Positions 7,024-15,185 of a stretch of DNA of 64,000 bases are shown here, piece after piece. Positions within the stretch are counted from its first letter, which is position 1. Every line of letters starts with the position of its first letter. A program made the position numbers and the translations under genes. The notes below the pieces were generated by a model. It was not told the DNA's origin. It searched no databases and was given only the letters and a program-made list of their open reading frames with translations. This DNA is from Roseomonas genomospecies 6 (GTDB lineage: Bacteria; Pseudomonadota; Alphaproteobacteria; Azospirillales; Azospirillaceae), in the NCBI RefSeq assembly GCF_008365375.1, contig NZ_QOKW01000012.1:62001-126000 (forward strand), in the 5' to 3' direction.

Positions 7024-7847
7024 CCACGCACGCGACGCAGGCCCGCGCTCGGGAGCGGGTCCGGGACACGGCCTTCACGGGCCGGTTCTCCTGGGCAGGC
7101 TACCTGCTCGGCTTCGGCTTGGGCGGCTTCTTCGACGGCATCCTGCTGCACCAGGTGCTGCAATGGCACCACCTGCTCAGCGCGCTTGAGGGAGAAACGT
7201 TCCGCGACCTTCGCACGCTGGTGCTCGCGGACGGGCTGTTCCACGTGGCCATGTACGTCATCGCCGCGGCGGGCCTCTGGCTGCTCTGGCGCACCCGGCG
7301 GGAGTATGGCGAGCCCGGCGCCGACCGCTGGATGTTCGCCAACACGCTTGTCGGGTTCGGCGTCTGGCACGTCGTCGACAGCGTCCTGTCCCACTGGGTC
7401 CTCGGAATCCATCGCATCCGCATGGACTCCCCGAACCCGCTGGTGTGGGATCTGCTCTGGTTCGCCGTCTTCGGGGTGGCCTTCATCGTGGCGGGATGGC
7501 TTCTGAGGCGGAGCGCCGGAGAGGGGCGTCCGCCCGGCGGAGGACGGCGGCTCGCTACCCCGGTTGCGCTCACGCTCGCCGTGCTGGTCGCCGGGCCCGT
7601 CGCCGCCCTGCCGCCGCCGAGCGTTACCACGGCGATGGTCCTGTTCAAGCCCGGCACCAGTGCCGCCGAGGTGTTCGCTGCGGTGGCGGCCGTGGACGGG
7701 CGCGTCGTCTGGAGCGACCGCTCCGGCGGCCTCTGGGCGGTCGACCTCGACGACATAGCCAGGGCCCGCCTGCTCTACGCGCATGGTGCGCTCTTCGTCA
7801 GCAACGGCCTCCTCCCCGCCGGGTGCTTCGCCTGGTCGCGTGCGTAG
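7020..7847 (+). CDS. DUF2243 membrane protein with extra C-terminal domain
   Basis: The 275-residue product has four membrane helices (about residues 25-190) containing the DUF2243 signature DGILLHQVLQWHH and further membrane histidines (LFHVAMY; FGVWHVVDSVLSHWVLGIHR), which may bind haem or metal. After a last hydrophobic segment (near residue 190) comes a domain of about 80 residues (VLFKPGTSAAEVFAAVAAVD... GLWAVDLDD) resembling the small propeptide/inhibitor fold of subtilase prodomains; that likeness is only from pattern. It overlaps the dioxygenase stop codon (ATGA). A copy is at 60529-61341. Confidence 0.75.
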   Translation: MTTHATQARARERVRDTAFTGRFSWAGYLLGFGLGGFFDGILLHQVLQWHHLLSALEGETFRDLRTLVLADGLFHVAMYVIAAAGLWLLWRTRREYGEPGADRWMFANTLVGFGVWHVVDSVLSHWVLGIHRIRMDSPNPLVWDLLWFAVFGVAFIVAGWLLRRSAGEGRPPGGGRRLATPVALTLAVLVAGPVAALPPPSVTTAMVLFKPGTSAAEVFAAVAAVDGRVVWSDRSGGLWAVDLDDIARARLLYAHGALFVSNGLLPAGCFAWSRA

Positions 7848-7850
7848 GAT

Positions 7851-8053
7851 CTGTTCAACCGAGCCTGGCTTCACGCCATCGACCGCTTCTTCATGCTGGT
7901 CCGGCGCCGCTTGGCAAGTGCCTCGACATCTTCCGGGTCTGGTACAACTGGTGCTTCACGGGTGAGGACGGCCTGACCCCGGCGGAGCGCCTGGGCGTCG
8001 CCAAGGGTAAGGTCCGAATGGAAGACATCGTCTACTTCGATCCCTACGCCTGA
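7851..8053 (+). pseudogene. C-terminal remnant of a transposase-like gene (frameshifted)
   Basis: Reading one frame gives LFNRAWLHAIDRFFMLVRRR; after a shift near nt 7905 the next frame gives LGKCLDIFRVWYNWCF and then [19 protein letters not shown] before a stop at 8053. The phrase pattern (IFRVWYN... LTPAERLGLA) is like the C-terminal tail of DDE transposases. One additional G in the TTGG run would join the frames. No N-terminal part or inverted repeats are visible, so this is a scar. The family assignment is weak. Confidence 0.4.
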
Positions 8054-8202
8054 TATACAGCCCGTCTTACCCAGCCCCTCTCATGCTCGCTCTGGCAGAG
8101 TTCGTGGAGCGGCGTGCCACGACAATGAAAAGCTGCGCGGGAACAAAAATGATGGGGGTTTTGTTCCCCCTCATTGGGCAGAATGGGGTAGAGGAAGCCA
8201 CA

Positions 8203-8772
8203 ATGTCATACGAGCAAAATCACCATAGGAACATGATGAAAATGGGTTGGGGTCGGTTTGCGGCAATGATCGCAACCTCAACGTTCATCATGTTCTTTTT
8301 GATGTACCAGCTTGTTTATTCGCTCGATCACGCCCTTTTCAGCGTAAACCGGCTGGTCTCCTCGCTCGTTATGGGGTGCGTCATGACTATCGTGATGCTC
8401 GGCTTCATGTGGTCAATGTACAGGGGTATGGCCATTAAGATCGTCGTATTGGTCGGAGCCGTGCTGGTCGGAGTTGTACTCCTCTACGTGAACCGCAGTC
8501 AGGGCCTGATCGGCGATGTCAGCTTCATGAAGTCGATGATCCCGCACCACTCCATCGCCATCAATAACGCAAGCAACGCCAGCATCAGCGACCCCCGCGT
8601 GCGCAAGCTCGCGGATAAGATCATCGAATCACAGGTTCGCGAGATCGCTGAGATGAAGCTGCTCATTGACGACATTGGGAACAATGGCAAGCGCGGGAGT
8701 CAGCCCCTTCCTGCGCGACCGGCTCAGGTCACACCCGATATGGAGCAGCAGATACGAGAGGCGGTTCAGTAG
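8203..8772 (+). CDS. DUF305 family membrane protein
   Basis: A 189-residue protein with three membrane helices (about residues 18-40, 48-70 and 80-97) followed by a periplasmic DUF305 domain with the hallmark [12 protein letters not shown]305 proteins of this layout often sit in copper or heavy-metal regions and may bind metal through the His pair and surrounding Met. The chosen ATG (8203) has AGAGGAAG upstream. The gene is clearly lower in G+C than its neighbours, suggesting recent arrival. A strong terminator follows. Confidence 0.85.
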   Translation: MSYEQNHHRNMMKMGWGRFAAMIATSTFIMFFLMYQLVYSLDHALFSVNRLVSSLVMGCVMTIVMLGFMWSMYRGMAIKIVVLVGAVLVGVVLLYVNRSQGLIGDVSFMKSMIPHHSIAINNASNASISDPRVRKLADKIIESQVREIAEMKLLIDDIGNNGKRGSQPLPARPAQVTPDMEQQIREAVQ

Positions 8773-8861
8773 CGCCGTCGAACCCAGCGGACCGTGTCGG
8801 CTTCCGACGGTGCACGCCGCTCGGTTTCGGACTTCAAGCAGAAGAGATGATGCCCAGAGTA

Positions 8862-8889
8862 GTGTTGCAGGCCGCATGGCCTGCAACAC
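8862..8889 (+). terminator. Hairpin terminator after the DUF305 gene
   Basis: A 12-bp perfect inverted repeat (8862-8873 with 8878-8889, GTGTTGCAGGCC and its complement) with a GCAT loop, followed by a short T-containing tail, lies 90 nt after the DUF305 stop. Confidence 0.65.
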
Positions 8890-8910
8890 CTTTGTGTAGG
8901 GGCTGGGGCA

Positions 8911-9132
8911 ATGGCATCGTCCTTCTACTCCGCCACCGCGAAGTTCGTCAGGTCCCTGAGCGTTTCCCGACCAGTCCGCGGATTTATGCCGCCGGACGGA
9001 ACGCGGATCTCCAGCGCATCATCGACGCCCTCCAAAAAGCTGAACGCCTACGGCCTTTCCCCTGAGGACGACCAGATCGCGCGCAACGGCGCGAAGAAGA
9101 TCATGGCAGAGTGGTTGGCGGGACACGAGTAA
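8911..9132 (+). CDS. Small hypothetical protein
   Basis: A 73-residue reading frame with a GGGG-rich potential ribosome site. The second half (LSPEDDQIARNGAKKIMAEW) looks like real helical protein, the first half is Ser/Arg-rich and less convincing. I do not recognise it. It lies alone between a terminator and the minus-strand nuclease gene. Confidence 0.35.
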   Translation: MASSFYSATAKFVRSLSVSRPVRGFMPPDGTRISSASSTPSKKLNAYGLSPEDDQIARNGAKKIMAEWLAGHE

Positions 9133-9296
9133 GCTCCCCCGACGTTCCACGGCGGGGGCCGGGATGGCCGGAACGGTCACGCAGCCGTTCTACGGGCGAT
9201 GAGTCCTGCACTTTCCAGGGCAGACAGTGCCCTGTAGATGGCTTCATGTGTTAGCTCATCCCAGGCGGGTTCTCTTCCAAATACCGGCAGCTTCGC

Positions 9297-10574
9297 TCAA
9301 ACCAAGGTCCGCGAGATGGCGTGGATGGCCTTCATGCCGGTCCCGAAACGGGCGATGGACTCCCGGTGGCTCTCGAGCTCACCGTACGGCAGATAGCGCA
9401 CCTTGAGGTCGGCGACCCGGGAGAACGCGGGCCGAGCCAGCTGCGCTCGGACCTCGTCTTCGCGGCCGTTCGGCGCGACCAGGAACATCCCCTCGAGAGC
9501 ATGCGCCTCGGTGCCGAGCGCCAGATCGAGCATGCGGACAATGCCGGAGTAGATGGACGTCGAGTGCTCGACCTCGAAGGCAGCCGCGACGTGCGCCTTT
9601 CCACGGCCGAGCCATAGCACGTCGATGAGCCGGACGGCGTCGGCGCCGGGAGCTTTCTCGATCACCTCAGGCAGACGCTCAAGGCACCCCTCGCCGAGCT
9701 TGCCGCCGTTGTACGGCCGCCCGCGGTCGTTCGAGGCGATCCAGACATCGTAGTCCAAGGCCTTGCCAAGGTCACGCAGCCAGCCCTGGATCTCGGTGTG
9801 CGTGCGGTCGCCTTCGCGCTCGGCCGCGGTCGCCTTCGACGCCTTGGCGTTCTCCTCGCGCACCTTGGCGAGGTCGGCCTCCCAAGCGGCGCGGGCGACC
9901 GCGTCGTCGGCGCGCGGCGGCGCGGTGTACCGGCCGGAGCCGACATCGAACAGCAAGCCGCCGATGGCGCCGAGGTCGTTCGACAGCAGGTCGCGGTACT
10001 CGGCGTTCAGGGCCAGGATGCCCTGGCGCATGGCCAGGAACTCGTCCCACTTCCCGAGCTTCACCTTGGCGCCGGTGAGCGCGTTGTAGCCGTTCACGAT
10101 GGCCGTATTGAAGGGCGGCACGATGGTGGGGTGCAGGAAATAGAGCAGGTTTGCCACGGCCGGGCCGAGGCCCTTGATCTGCTTGGAGTCGATCTGCCGG
10201 ATGGCGGCGAGAACCTGCGCCTCGGCGTTGCAGCAGACGCAGGTGTCGAGCAGGCGGCCGAAGGCGCGCTGGTTGTCGGGGTTCTCGTAGATGTCCGGGA
10301 TGCGTAGCTTGGGCTTCCACAAGAAGGCGTGGTCGGCACCCTTGAAGATCTGCCGCTGTTCCGCGATCGAGTGGACCACCGTTTCCAGCGAGGAGCCGCG
10401 GTAGGCGTTGCCGAAGGTTCCGGCCTCGATGTCGGCGACGACCTGCTGGATGCCGCGGCGGATGGAGCGGAAGTTCTTCACCCGCTCTTCCCACAGAAAC
10501 CAGCTGCGGTACGTGGCATTCGGGTCTTCCCGCCACCGTTGGACAAGCGTGCGCATCGCGTCGGACAAGGCCAT
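9297..10574 (-). CDS. PD-(D/E)XK-like nuclease with helix-hairpin-helix-like N-terminal domain
   Basis: A 425-residue soluble protein. The N-terminal half contains a glycosylase-like helix-hairpin-helix segment (IKGLGPAVANLLYFLHP, near residue 140) that could contact DNA. A charged linker (about 225-265) leads to a C-terminal domain with DVLWLG... VAAAFEVEHSTSIYSG (about residues 325-350), which fits the acidic/E-x-E core of PD-(D/E)XK restriction-type nucleases. It is the third gene of a minus-strand cassette after an XRE-ImmA/IrrE protein and a DUF6932 nucleotidyltransferase, 259 nt downstream of the former. A role as the effector of a defence or toxin-antitoxin module is inferred, not shown. 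Confidence 0.65.
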   Translation of the reverse strand: MALSDAMRTLVQRWREDPNATYRSWFLWEERVKNFRSIRRGIQQVVADIEAGTFGNAYRGSSLETVVHSIAEQRQIFKGADHAFLWKPKLRIPDIYENPDNQRAFGRLLDTCVCCNAEAQVLAAIRQIDSKQIKGLGPAVANLLYFLHPTIVPPFNTAIVNGYNALTGAKVKLGKWDEFLAMRQGILALNAEYRDLLSNDLGAIGGLLFDVGSGRYTAPPRADDAVARAAWEADLAKVREENAKASKATAAEREGDRTHTEIQGWLRDLGKALDYDVWIASNDRGRPYNGGKLGEGCLERLPEVIEKAPGADAVRLIDVLWLGRGKAHVAAAFEVEHSTSIYSGIVRMLDLALGTEAHALEGMFLVAPNGREDEVRAQLARPAFSRVADLKVRYLPYGELESHRESIARFGTGMKAIHAISRTLV

Positions 10575-10833
10575 TCCCCAAAGAAAGTCCCTACCTGGAC
10601 AGGGTAGATCACCGGGTCGTCATGGTGCAATTGCCGAGGGGTGTCCTGCACGCCACCTGCAACTTTCTCTGTCGCCGCTGGGCTCGAGGCTGCAAGACGG
10701 GACTCCAGGACCGGCTCGGCCGCCCGCCACAAGCTCTCAAAAGTGACGAGCATGAGGAAAGGCAGCGCGCCGTGGTGACGCGCTGCCCATGTTCGTCGGC
10801 GGTCAGACGTGGCGTCAGCCGCCCTTTCCAGGG

Positions 10834-12315
10834 TCAGTGAACGCGGTCGGCACCGGCTCGGCCTGGCACCACAAGCGGCGCGACGGCCTGCCGCAGAAGG
10901 CCGCCCGCAGGCTCCTCCACGGCGTTGAGGTCGACGGCCTGAAGCAGGATCTGCCGGACGGTGTCGTAGGGCGGAGCATCGTCCGCCTGGAGGTTCTTTG
11001 CCGCCCCCCACCAGTTCTCACCCGTCTCCTGGCAGAGCCGGAACGCGACATGGTTCGCCAGGAGGCCAACCCCGACCCCTTCGGCGGCAGCGATCTTCTG
11101 GACCGCGCCCTTCACCCAGGCAATCCGCCCCTTGGCTTCCCTGCTGACCAACCCGTAGAGCACGTCGGCCTTGCCGTTGAGAAGGACGTCGGCCGCGAAC
11201 GCATGCGCGCGGAGTTCCTCGTCGGCCAGACGCCGCCCATCCGAGGTTCCCTCGGCTTCGATGGCCGCGAACTCCTGGCAGGGACCGGCTTCGGCGAGAT
11301 GGTGGAGTTCATGGACCAGATCGAAGAGCCACCGCGACGCCGTCTGCATCGGCTGCTTCAGCACCACGGCGCCACGCCAGTCGATGCGCCAGCACGCCCC
11401 GTGGAATGCCCCCTTGTCGCACAGCGGCAGCACCGGGATGCCGAGTTCCCAAGTGCGGCGAACCGCCGTGGCCAGATCTGGACGGCCGTCTCTGAACAGC
11501 AGCGTCCGCATCGCACGCCAGTCCAGCGGGAGGTCCCTGTCCACCGGGCCCCGCATCGTCCGGCACAGGGCCGATGCAAGGAAGTGCGCGTACGCGCTGT
11601 AGAACGCGACTGGCTTCTCCTTGGCGGTGGCGCCCAGCTTGTAACGGGCGTTGGCGACGGCGCGTCCCCACCATGGGTCGTCGTCGTTCATCGCCACCAG
11701 GTCCTGGAACGGCTTGCCGAAGATCGCCTCGACACGGGACGCGAAGAGCTGCGCGCACTCATGCGTCGACCGCTCGGCACCACCAGCCGGTCCGTCCGCC
11801 GGTGGAACGAGGCGGGACGTGAGGAACCCCTTGTCGATGCCGACTCCCTTGAGCTTGTCGACGGCGACCGGGATGCTGGGCGCACTGGGCTGGGGCAGGC
11901 TCGCGGTGATCGAGAAGGACAGCCCGAGCGCCTCCGCCACCTCGATGAGGCGCCAGAACGACGCGGTCTGGTAGTCGTCCTCTTCCCACCGCTGGATCTG
12001 CTGAGGCTTCACTCCCAAGCGCTCCGCGAGCTTCTCATGGGTGAGCCCCGATGCGATCCGCGCCTGAATCAGCAGCTTCGGCAGATCCTCGACCCGGTTG
12101 ACCTCGAGGGCCTCGATGCCGCCGCTCGCCAGCCGGTCGTAGTCCGCGACCGCCGCCTCGAGGTCCTCAAGCTGAGCCTGGATCGCCGAGGCTTCCGCCT
12201 GGACGGAAACGGGGTCGCGCCCGGTGTGGTCGGCCGCCCGGTGGGCCGCCAGGGAGTCCCTGAAACGCGCCGCTGCGGCCTTGGTGACCTTGTATTCCCG
12301 TTCGTTCTTGATCAT
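10834..12315 (-). CDS. XRE-family regulator fused to ImmA/IrrE metallopeptidase domain
   Basis: The 493-residue protein has a helical N-terminal part (1-75), an XRE helix-turn-helix (about 80-132; GLTHEKLAERLGVKPQQIQR) and a large C-terminal region with the zinc peptidase motif HELHH (in FDLVHELHHLAE, near residue 350). HTH plus ImmA/IrrE proteins regulate mobile elements or act as antitoxins by cleaving or sequestering partners. Its ATG overlaps the stop of the upstream nucleotidyltransferase gene, so the two are coupled. It probably autoregulates the cassette through the palindrome at 12759-12780. Confidence 0.82.
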   Translation of the reverse strand: MIKNEREYKVTKAAAARFRDSLAAHRAADHTGRDPVSVQAEASAIQAQLEDLEAAVADYDRLASGGIEALEVNRVEDLPKLLIQARIASGLTHEKLAERLGVKPQQIQRWEEDDYQTASFWRLIEVAEALGLSFSITASLPQPSAPSIPVAVDKLKGVGIDKGFLTSRLVPPADGPAGGAERSTHECAQLFASRVEAIFGKPFQDLVAMNDDDPWWGRAVANARYKLGATAKEKPVAFYSAYAHFLASALCRTMRGPVDRDLPLDWRAMRTLLFRDGRPDLATAVRRTWELGIPVLPLCDKGAFHGACWRIDWRGAVVLKQPMQTASRWLFDLVHELHHLAEAGPCQEFAAIEAEGTSDGRRLADEELRAHAFAADVLLNGKADVLYGLVSREAKGRIAWVKGAVQKIAAAEGVGVGLLANHVAFRLCQETGENWWGAAKNLQADDAPPYDTVRQILLQAVDLNAVEEPAGGLLRQAVAPLVVPGRAGADRVH

Positions 12316-12758
12316 GGCAGCGTTCCCAACGTCAGAACCAGCAGACCTTTTGGACGGTCCTTCTTGTCTTTTTGGAAGAACGAGAGGAACGGTTCCCCGG
12401 AATTGCCTTCGCGCCAGTTGGCCGGAAAGAGGTCGGCCATGTACTTGTCGGCGATCGCCTTCCGGTTTGCCCTGACGTCCTTCAGCAGAGGGTCGACTTT
12501 GGTCCAGTCGAGATTGTCCGTCGGGAACAGCCCGTCCCAGTCATCGGGAACGGGTTTATCCGTTGCGAAGCTCCCGTCGATGTAGAGCACAGCCGCACCG
12601 GCGTCGCGCAACATCGCCCCGGCCTCCCGGATCTTCCCGAGGATCTTCTGGCGCCGTGACCCCTGTCCGAAACGTGTTCTCAGTTCATCCCATGTGACCT
12701 CGTGTTCGCCTTCCGGCAGGACCTTTCGGACGCCCTGAGAAACGAGCTTCGGGACCAT
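12312..12758 (-). CDS. DUF6932 family protein, nucleotidyltransferase-like
   Basis: The 148-residue product has the DUF6932 pattern: a helical N-terminus, then VLYIDGSFATDKPVPDDWDG (a nucleotidyltransferase-like GS...D.D core) and the tail YMADLFPA... FFQKDKKDRPKGLLVL. Such proteins resemble minimal nucleotidyltransferases of the AbiEii/MNT kind, which act as toxins or antitoxin-modifying enzymes. The start at 12758 is directly next to a 22-bp palindrome. It is the first gene of the minus-strand cassette, overlapping the XRE gene by four bases. Confidence 0.68.
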   Translation of the reverse strand: MVPKLVSQGVRKVLPEGEHEVTWDELRTRFGQGSRRQKILGKIREAGAMLRDAGAAVLYIDGSFATDKPVPDDWDGLFPTDNLDWTKVDPLLKDVRANRKAIADKYMADLFPANWREGNSGEPFLSFFQKDKKDRPKGLLVLTLGTLP

Positions 12759-12780
12759 AACACCACATATATGTTGTGTT
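12759..12780. promoter_or_regulatory. Palindromic operator abutting the DUF6932 start codon
   Basis: A 22-bp palindrome with 10 of 11 matching pairs (AACACCACATA / TATGTTGTGTT) lies immediately upstream of the start codon, where a bound repressor would block both transcription and ribosome access. The XRE protein of the same operon is the obvious candidate to bind it. Confidence 0.6.
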
Positions 12781-13002
12781 GGCAAGAAATGTCCATAGCT
12801 TACCTCCGCCGCGTGTGCGCGAGGAATGAATGACCAGCGGGACGGGCCGACCATAGCAGGCGTGGCGATGTCCATCTACCAGATATTGCGGATCATCAAT
12901 GTAGATCCCTCTACCTATCCACAGTCCCTGTCGAGCTCGCGCTGGCTGCCCGGTTGATCCAGCTGCATACCCGGCCTGCGCGAAACGCTGGTGAAGAAGC
13001 GG

Positions 13003-13026
13003 TTGACCTTCCCATGACTGGAAGGT
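13003..13026 (+). promoter_or_regulatory. CueR-type copper promoter in front of copZ
   Basis: TTGACC (-35, 13003-13008) overlaps the dyad ACCTTCC-CATGACT-GGAAGGT (13006-13026). This is the MerR-family copper box known from E. coli copA, with the long spacer that needs CueR-induced DNA distortion. The -10 that should follow about 19 bp after the -35 is weak. The same 21 bases occur at 16336-16356. Confidence 0.88.
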
Positions 13027-13086
13027 TGAGACTGGCCTCCAGATGAACACGATTGGTCCGGCAGGACCTCGTCCAGGAGGATACCT

Positions 13087-13287
13087 ATGTTGCAGTTCAC
13101 CGTTCCCGGCATGAAGTGCGGCGGTTGCGCCAACTCCATCCGCAAGGCCCTGGTCGCCATCCCAGGCATCTCGGACATCCAAGCCGACCCGCCCAACCGG
13201 CGCCTCGCCGTCGATGGTGACGTCGGCGCCGACCTGATCATCCGCACCCTGGCCGACGCGGGCTACGACGCCGAGCCCGCCGCCTGA
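13087..13287 (+). CDS. copZ: CopZ-like copper chaperone
   Basis: A 66-residue single heavy-metal-associated domain with the metal site GMKCGGC (residues 8-14) and the usual beta-alpha-beta-beta-alpha-beta pattern. It binds Cu(I) in the cytoplasm and hands it to CopA or senses it with CueR. CAGGAGG precedes the ATG. It is the first gene after the CueR box at 13003-13026 and is followed 11 nt later by a periplasmic DUF305 protein. Confidence 0.88.
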   Translation: MLQFTVPGMKCGGCANSIRKALVAIPGISDIQADPPNRRLAVDGDVGADLIIRTLADAGYDAEPAA

Positions 13288-13298
13288 GGAGACGCATC

Positions 13299-14102
13299 AT
13301 GTCGACGAAGAAGAACGCGCTGCTGGGCAGCGCACTGATACTCGCCATGACGCTGTCGGCGGCCTCGGTGGCCATGGCTGACGGGGGTGGCGGCGGGGAT
13401 TGGCACAACACCGTCGTCTACGAGCTCGACCTGGTCTCGGGCAGCGTGGTCGACCCCGCGGTCCTGAAGGCGGACCTCGACTACGTCACCGGCCTGCGCG
13501 AGCACCATGCGGGCGCGCTGACGATGTCCGAGGAGTACCTGGCCAAGGGCCGGAACCCGGTGCTGCGGCGCATGGCGGGTGCCATCATCGCCAACCAGGA
13601 GTACGAGATCGCCGTGCTCGACGAGGTGAAGCGCCAAGTCGAACAGCCGCCTCAGGTGCTGGTCGACTTCGGTGCGACGAAGTTCATGCGGCGGCCGGTG
13701 GCCACCGAGGGGCTGGAACACCAGCTGGCCTACGTGAAGGCGCCGCCGCCGACGGCTCTTGACCTCTGGACGGCATCCGGCGAGGTCGACGAGTATGACG
13801 TGCGCTGGGCCAAGGCGATGATTGCGCACCACCAGGGCGCGCTCGACATGGCGCGGGACTACAACGCCGACCCGAACGGCGAGAACAGCTTCCTGCGCAC
13901 CATGAACTACGACATCGTCCAGGATCAGGAATACGAGATTGGGCTTCTGGAGAGCGTCATCGATCGTTACCCGGGTGACGCCAACGCCATCCAGTTGGAC
14001 CCCTCCATGGTGCACGGCATGTCCATGCACGGCGGGCACGGAAAGGTCGATCACGGGACGATGGATCACGGCGTGATGGACCACAAGGCCATGGAGCATT
14101 GA
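13299..14102 (+). CDS. Periplasmic DUF305 protein with His/Met-rich copper-binding tail
   Basis: The 267-residue product has an N-terminal signal peptide (cleaved near ASVAMA). It contains two DUF305-like repeats, one with LREHHAGALTMSEEYL (near residue 67) and one with MIAHHQGALDMARDY (near residue 175). The last 35 residues are very rich in His and Met (MSMHGGHGK, DHGTMDHGVMDH), a typical low-affinity copper-binding tail. It shares a copper-regulated operon with the CopZ-like chaperone and is probably a periplasmic copper buffer. Confidence 0.85.
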   Translation: MSTKKNALLGSALILAMTLSAASVAMADGGGGGDWHNTVVYELDLVSGSVVDPAVLKADLDYVTGLREHHAGALTMSEEYLAKGRNPVLRRMAGAIIANQEYEIAVLDEVKRQVEQPPQVLVDFGATKFMRRPVATEGLEHQLAYVKAPPPTALDLWTASGEVDEYDVRWAKAMIAHHQGALDMARDYNADPNGENSFLRTMNYDIVQDQEYEIGLLESVIDRYPGDANAIQLDPSMVHGMSMHGGHGKVDHGTMDHGVMDHKAMEH

Positions 14103-14112
14103 GAAGCTGGTC

Positions 14113-14143
14113 CGGCCGCCTGCACTGTTGGTGACGGCGGCCG
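14113..14143 (+). terminator. Hairpin after the copZ operon
   Basis: An 8-bp GC-rich inverted repeat (CGGCCGCC at 14113-14120 with GGCGGCCG at 14136-14143) lies 11 nt after the DUF305 stop. No T tract follows, so it may be an mRNA 3' stabiliser or a weak terminator. Confidence 0.4.
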
Positions 14144-14255
14144 TTCAGCCAATCCACCGGAGGGCAGCGGAAGGGGCCTTGACCTGCCCATTGCTGGAAC
14201 GCGGAGGCTTGGTCCAGGCCCCGATCCCGGGGCAATCTTCCATGGAGCTTAGAGC

Positions 14256-15185
14256 ATGAAAGTTCTCCTGACCGGCGCCACGGGGTACGTTGGCAGCCGG
14301 GTTGCCGATCGGCTGGTTGCCCGCGGTCATCAGGTGGTTGGCATCACGCGGCGGGCGGATGCCGCCGACCAGCTCGCCCGCCGCGGCGTCGAGCCGTTCA
14401 TTGCGGACCTGACCCAGACGGACCGTCTGGCTGAAGTCGCCAAAGCCTGTGACGGCGTGATCCACACCGCGTTCAGCCATGACTTCGATTACGCGACCGG
14501 CGTCGCGATGGACCGTGCCGTCCATGAGGCGTTCGTCGGCGCACTGGCGGGCACCGGCAAGCCGCTCGTCGTGTCGAACGGCACCGCTGGGTTCGGCGAC
14601 ACGGGCGACCGGGTGGCCGACGAGACCACACCAATCGACCTTGAGCAACCGCTGGCGGTGCGTACCCGTGTCGAGAGCCTGGCGGCCGAGGCGGCTGGCG
14701 TGAAGGGAATCGCCGTGCGCCTGCCGCTGCTCGTCTACGGGCATGGCGGCAGCGTCTTCTTGCCGATGCTGATCCAGTCGGCCCGTCGTCTCGGCGTGTC
14801 CTACTACATCAGCGACGGCTCGAACCGCATGTCGACCGTGCACGTCGACGATGCGGCCGACCTGTACGCCCTGGCGCTCGAGCGCGGGCGCGCGGGCGAG
14901 GTCTACATCGCGGGCGGGGGTGAGGACGTCGAGCTTCGCGCCGTGGCCGAGGCGGTGGCGCACGGTGTCGGGAATGGCTGTCGGGTTGAATCCGTGACAC
15001 CCGATCGCGCCGCCGCGATCTGGGACCCGGTCTGGGCGAAGATGCTGGCGCTCACCAACCGCGTCTCGGGGCGCAAGGCCAAAGGGGAACTCGGTTGGAC
15101 GCCGCGGTCCTCGCCCACGCTTCTCGACGACGTCGCCCGAGGGTCCTACGCGGTGTCGCCCCAGCATGCTGAGGCGGCGCTATGA
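14256..15185 (+). CDS. NAD(P)-dependent epimerase/dehydratase-like SDR
   Basis: A 309-residue extended or atypical short-chain dehydrogenase with the nucleotide-binding start MKVLLTGATGYVGS (TGxxGxxG). In the family the usual Tyr-x-x-x-Lys active site is often degenerate, and I do not see a clear copy here, so it may be an NADPH-binding reductase or sensor rather than an epimerase. Its stop overlaps the start of the cation exporter gene by four bases, so it is co-translated with a metal-efflux protein. Substrate unknown. Confidence 0.8.
   Translation: MKVLLTGATGYVGSRVADRLVARGHQVVGITRRADAADQLARRGVEPFIADLTQTDRLAEVAKACDGVIHTAFSHDFDYATGVAMDRAVHEAFVGALAGTGKPLVVSNGTAGFGDTGDRVADETTPIDLEQPLAVRTRVESLAAEAAGVKGIAVRLPLLVYGHGGSVFLPMLIQSARRLGVSYYISDGSNRMSTVHVDDAADLYALALERGRAGEVYIAGGGEDVELRAVAEAVAHGVGNGCRVESVTPDRAAAIWDPVWAKMLALTNRVSGRKAKGELGWTPRSSPTLLDDVARGSYAVSPQHAEAAL

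Larger units (their letters stand above)
5266..7847 (+). repeat. First copy of a four-gene sulfur operon duplicated in inverse orientation at 60529-63098
   Basis: The genes DUF2892, DUF442, ETHE1-like dioxygenase and DUF2243 occur in the same order and with the same 4-base overlaps at 60529-63098 on the other strand. The first 60 bases or so of the two dioxygenase genes are almost identical in DNA, so this is a duplication rather than distant homology. Confidence 0.85.

Noticed and set aside
10575..10833. Possible extra small gene between the XRE gene and the nuclease
   Set aside because: The only frame is Arg/Pro-rich and continues out of phase into both neighbours; no ribosome site stands out.
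10789..12585. Plus-strand frame of about 600 codons opposite the XRE-ImmA/IrrE gene
   Set aside because: No recognisable domain; the minus strand has HTH and HELHH motifs and coupled starts.
14256..15185. Assigning the SDR as a UDP-glucose epimerase or dTDP-sugar enzyme
   Set aside because: Only the nucleotide-binding motif is clear; the catalytic Tyr-Lys motif and sugar-gene context are missing.
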